Assembly (NCBI RefSeq): GCF_003073045.1
Contig: NC_037597.1
Location: 8,963,217 to 9,027,216, forward strand
DNA from: Pomacea canaliculata
Lineage: Eukaryota > Mollusca > Gastropoda > Architaenioglossa > Ampullariidae
Reading direction: 5' to 3'
Length of the DNA: 64,000 nt
Made by a program: the position numbers and the translations under genes. The notes under the pieces were generated by a model, which worked only from the letters and a program-made list of their open reading frames with translations, had not been told where the DNA came from and searched no databases. Below, piece after piece: positions 54,201 through 64,000 of this stretch. Within the stretch, counting starts at the first letter, position 1. Each line of letters opens with the position of its first letter.

Positions 54201-57200
54201 GCCACTTGAAACACTATACTCTGATTAACGATTCTGTAATCTAACACGCCATTCATCAAACGGTGACAAATCACTGAAAAATTAAAAGTATTAAAAAGCC
54301 CGCCGCTGTCCTTTTTTTTTTTTTTTTTTTTTGATCATCGGAATCTCCTATGTCACGCCTATATGTCAAGTGTTTATATTTAAAACATACACAACTAAAG
54401 AAACTAGTTTAAAATTATAGAATGTGGTAACCTGAGAACGGTGAGGACATGAAAGACACTTAATTGCGCACGACGGCCGTTACGCTTACGTCAATCGTTT
54501 ACCTGCAGGTACCCGACTTTCCCGGGATGATTTCTCCCGCGAACATTTCCAATTGTGATTTGACTGTGAAGCACAGCCTAGCAGAAATCGTTGATATCTC
54601 TACGGGCTGTCACCGTCTTGACAGACTATTGTGCTGTAATTTATGGTGGTCTTTCTGATCAGGCAGACGCTGCTATAGTCGTTTGACGGTATCTAAAGGC
54701 AGTTCTTAACCAAATAAAAAATACCTGTTAAGTGTCACACATCTACAGTGCTCCAAAGTCCTATAGCATTGGCAAATGTATTGGCAATGTATAGGCTTAA
54801 GCAAGATTTAAGCAAGCAATGTATATGCAAGTCTGAGCTTCCGGTGTCCGCAGTGTTTGCCCCCAAACCAGCGGTTTAATTACCTTCACACATAACTGCC
54901 AAACATGGTAATACATTCAACATCTGTGTAGCTAAGAAGCCCCTCATATAGGAGGACTGTATCGTACCAAACACACTGGTGAGAGACTGGTGTGTTTGAA
55001 TGTTAATTTACAAAGCATATGACAGACTTTTCTTGGTGTTTTGCTTGATAACTTTTTCTCATTTTCACCATGACATGTTTGCTATGTAGCATAGACAAGG
55101 ATTAAAATCTCCCAGGCCACCACTTGTTCAACAGCAAGAATTTACCAGTCTGCTTTGCTCTGTAAGACTTTTTGTCATCCCATTGATCTTTGTGTCCTCC
55201 TTAAGATCAACTCTGCTGGTTTATAGGCCAGAATGAGTGTCTAGTTAAGGTCACAAAGCTTCTGTTGACAAAAACGTCAACCAAAGCTGTATCAAAGGAC
55301 TCTTGCTGCATACTTCAGCAGTGAAGAAAAAGGCAACTTCGAAAGACAAATTTCTGCCATTTAAAGGCATTTCAGATTTCTACCACAGAGAAGATTGAAA
55401 AAATTTACGATGTCACAATTTATTACTTTGGCATTTGAGATCTTGACATTACTCTGGCTAGGGTATTGACGAAACTAGTTTATTTACATAAAAATATCTA
55501 CTCTTCTGTAATGATGTATATACAGATATAATTGTTACAAAAATATATTGATATGCTTGTGCAAAAGTATGGTCATGATGAATGTCCTATAGTTTATAGG
55601 CTGTAGGGGCAGTGATCTAAAAGTGATTCATCATGTCTGGTACACAGTATGTGGAAGGGGGCGCCCTCTTTATCACTAAAGAAAACCTTCAAATGCGACA
55701 GATCCCAGGGACACAAAAGAAAAAAGGGAAAGCCAAAAAAAGCATTTATTTGTGCTTGCACTGCCAAGTGAAAGTCATCTCTCACTGAAGAAACCAACCC
55801 AACCCCTCTCCTCCTTTAAAAAATAAAGACAAAAAAACTGTGCACACACACACTAACACACACCAGCAAAATCCAATACCCGTCTTTTGGAATTTAAAAT
55901 GGTTGCAATGATTCAGAGTCCACTGTGCTCCAGAAAAGGACCATCACTAAGACCTAAAAATTAGTTCATTTGTTAAAGAATGCAGCAAATACATGAGATA
56001 TAATTACTCACCTTGGTGAAAGCTGCTGCAACACCTCTTGCCATAAATGTAACTGCTTTTCAATGTTTGAAGCCGATGTTTCATCTGATAGCTGGCTTCC
56101 TTCCTCATCCTCAGAAAGCGTGAGCATGCTGACTGCAATTCCAGAAGGACAGGTCCCTGAGGTAATGTCCCGTGTCACATGAAGTTCACTTTCATTATCC
56201 TCATCTTCTTGTAAAACAGGCATATCTGACAACATGCTTCCTGTGACACACTGGAAACCTGCGGACTGGGATAGCTGTATGGGAACTTCATTCTGGATCT
56301 GGGAGGTCATAAGATTTACTGTATCTGCATTGATCGTTAGGATTGCATGATCTTCACAGTCTGGCATCTTAGTAACATGAAGTTCGTCAGTGCTTGGTGT
56401 AGTGGAAGAAAAAGAATCCCCAATTGATTGTTGCGACTGAGGGACACTTATCCTCACATCAGCAACTTTGTGCTGTTCCTGATGCTGACGATCACTGGGA
56501 AATGATTCAGACAGTTTCAGAGAAGGCATCATGCTACAAGACACAAGCTGATCCTGAGGAACCACAACAAAATTTTCAATCTGTAAATCACAATTATCAG
56601 ATCTTTTACAACTGTCATGCACATTACTGAAACACTGTGCATTAGAGGCACCACTGGTACTAAATGTCAAAGCATCCTCTTGTGGCAAAATGGCGAAAAA
56701 AAATGTTTGGTTATCTGGAAGCACACTGCCTACAGATTCTATTTCACTCAAACCACTAGGTGTATCTGTGAACAAGGAGTTTGTACACTCCAGGAGCTCA
56801 GACATGTCTCCTTCATCCAATGAATCAGACGAAAAGTTTTCTTCTGGCTCACAACTGTCACTTCTTCGCCCCTGATCACTGTCATCATGTTCTAACATCT
56901 TTGTAATCAGGACTTGGTCTGATTTCACTCTGTCTCTCAATTCCTCATTACTGTCACCAAGACTGACGGTGTCTGTCACGAAGTGTCCCTCACAGCTCTT
57001 GTCTTTGGTCCCTTCATCAATAGAACTCAATCCTGAGGCCCCTGGAAGAATTTCCTCACCAATGCTCCCCTTTGTGATCCTTTTAATGCCACTGTCATTT
57101 GGAGGGGTCTGTGGTGTGCAAAGAACATTAGGATGATCAGCTGTCTGGGTGCCATACACCACAGAATGCAATTCATGTTCTGTTGATTGGCTCCATTGGT

Positions 57201-60200
57201 TTTGATCTCTTTTCTTCTTAACTGCTGTTTCTACTTGTTCCTCACCTTTTTGCCCAGAGCCATGTTCTCGCTTAGTTCCAGCCTTAGGAGAACTATCATA
57301 ATGAAGCTCTTCCTGGAAGACATTAGTGACTTCTTGAGCCTCATTTAAGTCTTCCCTAAGGTCTCTCTCTATCATAACATCCGCTGGGAAGGTTGGATGA
57401 GGCTCCAAGGCAAAAGCTGCATCTTCAGGATTCAGAGGATTAAATAACTGTTCAGATGATGATATTACGCCCATGTTGCTAGATGATTCTTCAGTAAGCA
57501 TGACACTTGGAATGGTTATTTCTGATGGTTCCTTAGAAATGGTCTCTGACCCAGTCAATGACGGTTGTGCAAGATATGTAGACCAGTTCAGAAATGTGTT
57601 AGAAATCCTGTCTGCCTGATGCACATCCTCCTGGCTCTTACTATTCTCTATGTCAGCTGTGTATTGTTCAAATGCATCTGCAAGTCTGTCACCCACAGGC
57701 TCTGAGTGTCGTCGTTCGTCTTCCATTATGTATCGCCCACGGTGTTTTCGTCGTGGAACTGCAGCCACTAAAGCTGCCATTTCTGGTCCCGAGATGAGAG
57801 GCACCTGGTCAAGCTCAGCTTCCACTTCAGCAGCTGCCTCTGGCACACTTGGCAAGCTCAAGGCACTCACGATTTGACGCAGTCGAGAACGTGGTCGCAA
57901 ATGTGACTGGCTGTTCATCTGAGAAGGTATCAAGTTGCTGTCTGATCTGCTGTACGGCCGCCTCTGCAGCTGGCTGCTTTCACTAAACCATGGACTTTGC
58001 TTTGCACCACCTGTTATCATTCTATCTGAGAGACCTCTCAAAATGAGTTCACTCCCCTGATGCCTTGCTTTTGAATCTCCAGTTTGGGAACTAAGTGTTT
58101 CACTACGTGAGATCTGGGACTTAATGCTGCCATCCTTGCTGCCCTTATCAGTCCTTTTCTGTGAAGTCTTGATTTGAAATCTTAAATCTGATGTGGCCTC
58201 TATAACTGTATCACTCCTTCTTCCCTTGACTGCCCTCTGAGACAATTGGTCTGACTGGCCCTTCGTGTTCTTCCTCACATTTGTTTTCAATAGTGTGTCA
58301 GTGCTAGGCTTCTTTTGGCCTCCTGGTGAATGTTTCATTGACCCACCATCAGAGCTGCCTTTATTTAAAGGTCCATAAATATCCTGTTCACTCCTAGAGT
58401 TTGGTTCTTCCACTGGACATTGACTAACACCAGATCTAGTCTCCTTAACAGTGGAGCTGGCAAAAGCATTTGATGTTCTCTTTCTCATGCTTTGTTTGGG
58501 CTGAGGAGAAAGTGACTTGTGAAAGACTGGGGGTGACACCGCCTTGCGAGATGGAGGAGAATATGATGATGCTTCTACCCCTCTGTCATGCTTGCTGCGT
58601 AGATAATTACCTTCAAGATCAGGTCTTGGAGATCGACTCTTGTACAGACGTGCAGTAACTTCTGCTGCTGTTGATGTAAGTTTCTTCAGCGAACTTTCAA
58701 GTTTTTCTTGACCTTGACCCTGCACTGGATGTGTTCTGCCCCTGGGAACTCTACTTCTTCCACGGCCTCGACCTTCTACCAAAGTCTGAGGTCTCACTGA
58801 ATGTCTTTCTTGCGTTAAAGGTAGGTTTACATCTACTTCAGAAGTAGGACTGGAAACCTCCACTTTATCAATTTCTGAATCACAAGACTGAGACAGAACT
58901 TCACAGACCTGAAATGCTTCAAAAGAGTCTGTTGAGTATGAAAGTGTGTTGGAATCATGTCCATAGGAATGAAGAATTCCAATAGCATTATAAAATGATT
59001 CCCTAGAGTCTGACACAGCATAGTCTGAAGCACCAGCATCATATACAGTATACTTTTCATCCAAGGCAGCCTCACTGGCAGCTCGAGTAGGACGGAAGGA
59101 GTTCTGCATATCATCATCTGCAAATGTGAGAGTCTGCTCACTGCTTGCCCCTCGCAGAGGCTGAGGACAGGCTTTAACTACTGCCATCAGATCTTGTTTC
59201 TCTTCAAGATACAATTCTAACTGTTCTTCCTGCCTCTGAAGCTCTTCCAGCTGGTCCTTCTGCATAAACAACATGCCCAATATAAAACAAGTAACTTGAT
59301 CTTATGACATTTTACTCAATCAGTATGTTTGCAAAATATTCTTTTTCCATTTTACAGTTTATCAAGCTGACAACCTTAAGAATATACAAAAACTTTAAGG
59401 TAATATATATGTTGATAGTAGTCTCTTTATATCCATGCAAATCTTACCAAATTACATATTTGTGAGAACACTTTATTAAGTCCACTTATCCAAAATTAAA
59501 AAACTGAACCGTGAGTTATTACTTCATTATTGTAATAGCTTGCCATACCTCTTGAAGAATATGAGCTAAACGTGTTGTGTCAACATCATGATACATTTCT
59601 TCTTTTTCACAAATCTGGACCCAGCGACTCTCTATCTCATTGCGCTTCTGGAATAGTTCTTTTTCCATTTCTTCTTCTTGTATCTTCAAGTCACGCTCTG
59701 CTTGCTTGAAGCCCAGTGTGTGAAGAAGCTCTTGATGAGCTAAGCCTTTCACTCGTCCTTCAAGAGACAACTTACGTTTTCTGATTTCCTGCCCCACTGG
59801 ACCACTAATAGCTACGGCACCAGACTCTGCTGCACTGACTACATACGCAGTACCATCAGCCTGACTGCCCTTCACTGAATGATGAAGAGTGTCTGTTTGA
59901 CATGTAGCCTCAGATTGAGTTCCCTGACTCTTAGACACCTGCTCAAGCTCATATCTCAGCTGCTCTTTATCTGAATGTGTACAAAGGAACATTTACACTC
60001 AAAATCTTTTTCATCACCTTTCCTAGTTTAGAGTTTGATTGATATATATAATAAGGACTGGCAAATCTCTACCTGAACTTTATCTAACTCAAAAAAATAT
60101 TCTCAATCCATGATCTTGATAATTATTTAACATTCACATGAAAATGACAAACTATAAAACAAGCATTTCTTTGAAGTGTGCTGAATGATGCTGCACGACA

Positions 60201-63200
60201 TCTGTTTCAATGAAGGCATTGGCTGATTAAACCTGCATTGTCCTGTAACTTGTAACAATTGTCTTGTTAACGATTCATTGTTAACTTTCATAAACACTTT
60301 AGAAAAGATCGTTTCACAATTAAAAATAAAAATGCCCAAAGAAAAAATACAAAATGTTACCAACACAAACACAAGGCAAAACTTACATAGTGCAGCTTCC
60401 TGATCCAGCAGCTCCCGTTGTTTTTGTAGTGACTCCTGTGCCTCGTTTTCTTGTGTATGAAGACGTTCGACAAGACACTCAAGGCGAATTTTTTCTGCTT
60501 CCAGTTCCTGTCTGTGACGTTCATGTTCTGCCCACAATTGTTCCTCTTCTTCCTGTCTGGCCTCGTCCCTGTCAGTCACCTCAGCATGCAGTCTTGCAAG
60601 TTCTTTTCTACACAAAATGATCAGCAGAAGTTAATGTTTATGTATTTATATTTTCATATGGTCATATTTTCATATTTTATGTGCATATTTCATAATGCAT
60701 GCATTGTTTCTTTAATGAAAGTAGGTAAAGACAAAAAGGAGGAGAAAATGAGTACAATGACCACAGAAATGCCATTAAGATTATGTATTTAAATAAGTGC
60801 ATTTAACACACTAGTGACATTTAGTTTTTCTACTTGAATGAGTGCAATAAGCACAGAAATACCATTTAGCTTCTCTATTTAAATGAGTGCAGTGACCACA
60901 TGTAGCTTTTTTTAGAAATGGTCATCAATTAAAAAAGAAAAACCAAAGCATACACAAAGCATATGACACTATGAGTGCTTACACATGTAGGTTTGCATAT
61001 TTCTGTGTCTGTAGATACATAATACATTGATTTAAATGTTCTTAGTTGATATACTTAGTACAGAAGCTCTTTTTAACAGTGCTTCTTACTCATTTCTTGA
61101 TTGTAAATATCATGATACCCCAGTTACCCTGATTGTTCATTTTAGGTTGTGTGTGTTGGTTACTATAAATCATATTTGTATTCCAAACTGTTCCTGCCTT
61201 TCAAAGCATCTATAAGATGAAAGTCACATATCCCATAACATTTTTCCTGTCTGTTTAGAGGCATTAAATTGATCACTAGCTCTTTCTAACGAGCTCAAAT
61301 TCTGCTTCACACTTTTTTAAAAATAAAAAAGCCTTAAAACATTCATGTAACCATCTTGTTTGTGAAAAAGAGAAGGGGTAAAAAACTATGAATGTTGACT
61401 AACACAGTTTCAAACAATAAAATACAAACGATAAATACACTGTGCACTATATGCCAATGTAAATTGTATGTGCCTGTTCAAACATACATGAAGCTCTGAT
61501 CAACAGAGAGTGAAATATGTTGACATAAAAATGGTTATAGAGAAATACCCTTTATTTATCAATACTCCTTAGATGGGGCAATGACAATATTTGATAGTAA
61601 CTGATCTCTTCTTTAATGATCTTGATGAGGGATTATTAGATGTATCATCAAAATCTAGGAAGCCTACACTAGCATGATATCAACAATAGGTAGGATTAGT
61701 AACCACAAGAAACATAATATGTCAAACAACACTCATACACTAGTCAAAATAGGATATTTTAGACTCCCCCCCCCCCGTTGAACACCATTATCATTCTCTA
61801 TAGTAAACAATCACTAGCATAGTTCAACTAAATTTTGTAAGTTTTATTTTCATAGCTAATGTATTTATTTCAAAAAAACCTTTAAGTTAAAATCTGGGCT
61901 GTAAGTTAAGCTTAAAATTTGATAATTATGACAAAGATATATAATTTATTTTCAAAAGGGAGAAACTGGGACACAAACAGTAAAAATGACATTGTCTATA
62001 AGTCCCTCAACCCCTTCACTTATGGTAAATATCTTGCAAGATCATTTACTATTATCCAGTCATTAGAAACCAACTAGGCAAATATATGTCAAGGCATTCT
62101 AAAGTAAATAAACAATGAAAGATTATTCCAATGTAGATTATCTCATTTACTTCTGATAATGTCAACGTTCAGCTCTCACCAGAACAAGGTACACTGAAGG
62201 TACGAAAATGTATTTGGGACCAAGCCACACAGAACACAGTTGAAGCTGAGCAGCCCAGATCAATAATGCTTTGTTGGAGCAACATGAGAAAGACCATTAA
62301 CAACTGCAGAAAATGGTTTCAGCTGCATATATTAAATTATCCAGGAGCAGAAACACTTCAATAATTTTATGTCACACAGACCATGAGCATGCTAAACAAG
62401 CTGTCCTATGAACGACCAAAGGTTTATTGACAACCTGAACTGCTAGGTAGTCCTAACACACCTGAGGTTATTGCTTAGATGTTCAGAAATTCCTAGCTTG
62501 GAGCGGGTGCAAAATCAATATACTCTCACAGCTAAGACCAGCAGACTGGCAGAATGCAACTGCATGCATTCTGCTGGTTCCTTTAAAACATGTCTGTGAA
62601 AAGTAACTTTCACACAACAGATATCAAGTCTTCCAAACAAACTTATACACAAAAATGTTACTTTAATGTTTGCTAAAAGATTGGAAATTCCACCTGCATA
62701 AGTCTCTGACAAATGCTGATTAGAGAGAAAACACACCTGATTTTTTTTTTTTTTTGGTGCCAAAGGATCTATTACTACAGCCCCCAGTCTTATAAAATAT
62801 TAATCTTATCATCAAAAAGTATTAAAAAACACAGTATTAAAAATTGTTAATTTAAAATAATAAATCATAAGAAGTTGTATTTTAAGTTGTTAGAAGCAGC
62901 CACCCCACCTCATAAAATATACAAGACACAAAGTAAAACAAACACCATCAAACAAGCAAAAAATTAAGCATGAAACTAAAGTTATGTAACAGGTATTGTT
63001 ACTGTGTAGCAAAAAAAAAAAAAATATCACCATACAAAAAGCATGGAAAAACTTCAGGAGATAAAAGCCAGTCAGTAAGCTTGGTAATGCTATGCAAAGC
63101 ATGCTTGATTATAAATATAAGAAAAGCTGGCTGAACTATTCTTCAATCTCTCAGGTAAGAAGTCATTAAAAAATCATAAAAAATTGGAGAGATGGATGAC

Positions 63201-63266
63201 ATGGCATCTCACCTGGCCTGCCGAATACGTTCAGCCTCTGTTGCATAGGTATGTTCCAGTTCCAAA
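24281..63266 (-). CDS. STARD9/KIF16A-like giant kinesin-3, C-terminal part (5' end outside window)
   Basis: Exons in order: 63213-63266, 60387-60607, 59549-59970, 56012-59259, 51305-51462, 36725-51132, 31664-35910, 26752-31464, 25625-25712, 24857-24963, 24281-24605. Phases match at all ten junctions; they encode 9,329 aa to the stop. STARD9 is a kinesin-3 with an N-terminal motor and FHA domain, linked to pericentriolar material and spindle assembly. Those domains would lie to the right, out of view. Seen in order (window residues): acidic coiled coil 1-240 (RKELARLHAEV, EIRKRKLSLEGR); a Ser-rich tail with an RGRGRSRVPRGR basic patch; a 15-aa repeat array at about 2120-4870; a TQT motif cluster; then a conserved C-terminal helical block (SLTVEILEAKLNYCIGQ, EHLVQLRRSLV, CMEEARRFNN). 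The family call rests on resemblance of this C-terminal block and of the STQT region to vertebrate STARD9. No START domain is visible before the stop. Human STARD9 is about 4,700 aa. Confidence 0.83.
26480..26620 (+). mobile_element. Degraded LINE tail (tentative)
   Basis: Plus-strand reading near 26555-26583 gives HFKKSLKTYLF then stop, preceded by a broken NNLAFNFRQ. This matches the C-terminal signature of LINE ORF2 proteins seen more clearly at 18055. It is antisense within an intron of the giant gene. Short and frameshifted. Confidence 0.4.
26752..31464 (-). other. Giant exon 4 of the STARD9-like gene; conserved pre-START-type helical block
   Basis: A 4,713-nt exon without a stop, between acceptor TTTGCAG and donor GTAAGTG. 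Most of it encodes a Ser/Glu-rich, disordered-looking sequence. The last roughly 350 codons (about 26752-27880) are the best-conserved part: ELDRLQQERIEIIELLSLQ, TVEILEAKLNYCIGQTDLLL, RRMARTRDIIAKKRQAEIEA, LERARKL, HQEHLVQLRRSLV and ITKAKEALRLLDAHCNKH. In vertebrate STARD9 a comparable helical region sits directly before the START domain. Confidence 0.7.
32617..35085 (-). other. Cluster of TQT/xQT[DE] motifs in the STARD9-like protein
   Basis: Within the 31664-35910 exon at least 12 QT-anchored motifs occur: AVQTD, STQTW, STQTE, GSQTT, MTQTS, EIQTD, CQTD, SQTE, SQTD, GSQTI, SQTEE and CQTN. TQT is the anchor of dynein light chain LC8 (DYNLL) binding sites. The paired STQTW/STQTE at about 34678-34715 correspond to STQT/GSQTD in vertebrate STARD9. 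LC8 binding is inferred. Confidence 0.6.
36309..36631. mobile_element. Tigger/pogo-like MITE
   Basis: A 323-bp element with inverted ends (CAGGCAGTCCTCGACTTAC left; the complement of the right end begins CAGGCAGTCCTCGGGTTATG), flanked by TA at 36307-36308 and 36632-36633. It has no coding capacity. It lies in the short intron between the 14.4-kb and 4.2-kb exons of the giant gene and is unrelated in sequence to the Tigger element at 21253. Confidence 0.85.
36725..51132 (-). other. 14.4-kb coding exon of the STARD9-like gene
   Basis: A single exon of 14,408 nt, from acceptor TTTTCAG (51133 side) to donor GTAAGG (36724 side), open throughout and spanning about 4,803 codons. It starts GANSRSSSRPSSGSRRRRRP, continues as a Ser-rich acidic region, then the 15-aa repeat array, then a non-repeat segment ending NNEWQ. 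Flanking phases (1 and 0) match the neighbouring exons. It is among the longest coding exons one would expect in an animal. Confidence 0.9.
40635..48870 (-). repeat. Coding minisatellite: 45-nt / 15-aa tandem array
   Basis: About 8.2 kb, roughly 180 unit lengths, of a 15-residue repeat close to DHSDDSDRILAEKSA. The half DHSDDSD is acidic; the half RILAEKS is hydrophobic and basic. Units near the N-terminal end of the array (about 47500-48870) are diverse in length and sequence, for example DHSDDRDEIQVEM. Those at 40700-47500 are very alike, indicating recent amplification. A longer block (containing KFDPAKTMYHCEDD and DNADHFENVNTMKSADFSDD) recurs, forming a higher-order repeat. Length changes stay in frame throughout, which indicates selection on the protein. 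The antisense frames are open because the period is a multiple of three. Confidence 0.95.
51463..56011 (-). other. 4.5-kb intron of the STARD9-like gene
   Basis: Mostly AT-rich and featureless. A more CpG-bearing island lies at about 53930-54700, with a run of about 22 T at 54312-54333 and a short perfect inverted repeat (CAAACACAC / GTGTGTTTG) near 54977-55008. No internal exon of the main transcript was needed, because the flanking exons join in phase. Confidence 0.55.
54503..54546 (-). promoter_or_regulatory. Candidate alternative first exon and internal promoter
   Basis: On the minus strand an ATG at 54546 opens MFAGEIIPGKSGTC and runs into a good donor (CAG/GTAAAC) at 54502. It leaves phase AG, exactly what the next exon (51305-51462) needs. 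The region is locally CpG-rich with a CRE-like TGACGTAA about 10 bp past the donor. If used, it makes an isoform without motor, FHA or proximal coiled coil. Entirely inferred. Confidence 0.35.
60608..63212 (-). other. 2.6-kb intron of the STARD9-like gene
   Basis: AT-rich. It holds a small tandem repeat at 60749-60905, a run of 11 C at about 61766-61776, and poly-A/T tracts near 62741-62755 and 63010-63023. No exon was seen, and the flanking exons join in phase (AG/A). Confidence 0.55.
60749..60905. repeat. Minor 44-45-bp tandem repeat
   Basis: About four diverged units begin near 60749, 60794, 60838 and 60882. Each starts like GAGTGCAATGACCACA and ends like TATTTAAAT. It is intronic and unrelated in sequence to the 45-nt coding repeat. 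Confidence 0.5.
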
Positions 63267-64000
63267 CTGGAAAAGTATGGCATGCACATGGTAAAACAAC
63301 CCCCCACCTTTCTGACAGCAGGAACAATTAAGAAGTACATCTACAAATACAATTCACATGCAAATAACCAACAGCTAACCCACAAACATTGAAAACTGTG
63401 CATTAAATTGCTGAAAATGCACTTGGAAGCACAAACATTAAGCATATGATAACTCCTGTTGTTCGTTGTCACACTAAAAGTCAGTTTTTATTCTATCAGA
63501 CTGTCAATAAAATAAATTGTTCATTAAATTTACAACAGAAAAAATAGTGTTTAAAACTCATCTATCATTCACATTTTGAATGTAAAAACCAGGATTTCCT
63601 GGATCTGTCTTGTTAATATTTTTGTACTGTTCAGTTAATTGATGTACTGCAAAATATGGATTGCTGAAGTGAGGTTTACTTTTTGTGCACTAAACGAAGC
63701 AAACGTGATGGTCCAAAAATTGCTGTCTATTGTGGTGGATTAATTTCATATTCTCTTGTATACGATGTCACCAGACTAACTAAACCAGCATAAATCATGA
63801 AAAAAGGATTTTTTTGCAAAACAAAGCAAAAAATATATTTCAAGTATTTCTGCTTTGTTGATGGGTGTTTTATTTATAGACCATGAAGTACCTCAGCCAC
63901 AAATGTGAGGTAATGAACCATACAACTTTCTCTCTTTTTTTTCACAACTGTTTTCATTCTAGATGCACTTAAGGGTCAGAAGTAGTGACATTCTGTTAAA
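63267..64000 (-). other. Upstream intron of the STARD9-like gene, cut by the window edge
   Basis: AT-rich sequence with no exon found. The motor and FHA exons expected for a STARD9-type kinesin must lie beyond 64000. Confidence 0.5.

Noticed and set aside
54464..54658. Plus-strand 64-codon open frame in the CpG-richer island
   Set aside because: No homology and no splice context. The same DNA makes better sense as a minus-strand promoter and first exon.

Overview
The window is animal nuclear DNA. It is AT-rich, its genes are split by GT-AG introns, and it carries tRNA-derived SINE, LINE and DNA-transposon debris. The gene content and the SINE type suggest an invertebrate, most likely a lophotrochozoan and perhaps a gastropod mollusc. 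The species call is inference and weak.

Layout. (1) 73-144 (-): one exon-like piece of an unidentified gene. (2) 1236-7847 (+): a complete 12-exon ABHD12-type serine hydrolase (copy 1, 336 aa). (3) 9903-17426 (-): a second complete 12-exon ABHD12 (copy 2, 370 aa), tail to tail with copy 1. (4) A 190-bp shared promoter. (5) 17617-20701 (+): GINS1/PSF1, 7 exons, 198 aa. (6) 20702-24280: intergenic, with a decayed Tigger element. (7) 24281-63266 (-), running off the right edge: 11 in-phase exons of one gene encoding at least 9,329 aa. It resembles the C-terminal two thirds of STARD9/KIF16A, a kinesin-3. Four giant exons (3.2, 14.4, 4.2 and 4.7 kb) hold 26.6 kb of its coding sequence, and the largest contains about 8.2 kb of a 45-nt (15-aa) in-frame tandem repeat.

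Exon chains were built by hand from splice sites. Every junction keeps phase, which is the main support for the models.

How the genes relate. ABHD12 copy 2 and GINS1 are head to head, the same arrangement as human ABHD12-GINS1, so this is probably ancestral linkage. Copy 1 is an inverted duplicate with the same internal exon lengths. GINS1 is a DNA replication factor and has a good E2F-type site just upstream. The giant gene looks cytoskeletal or centrosomal and has no evident link to the others.

Most notable are the giant STARD9-like protein with its acidic Ser/Asp 15-mer array, a cluster of TQT-type motifs (dynein light chain type), the apparent lack of a START domain, and a phase-compatible alternative first exon that would make a motor-less isoform.
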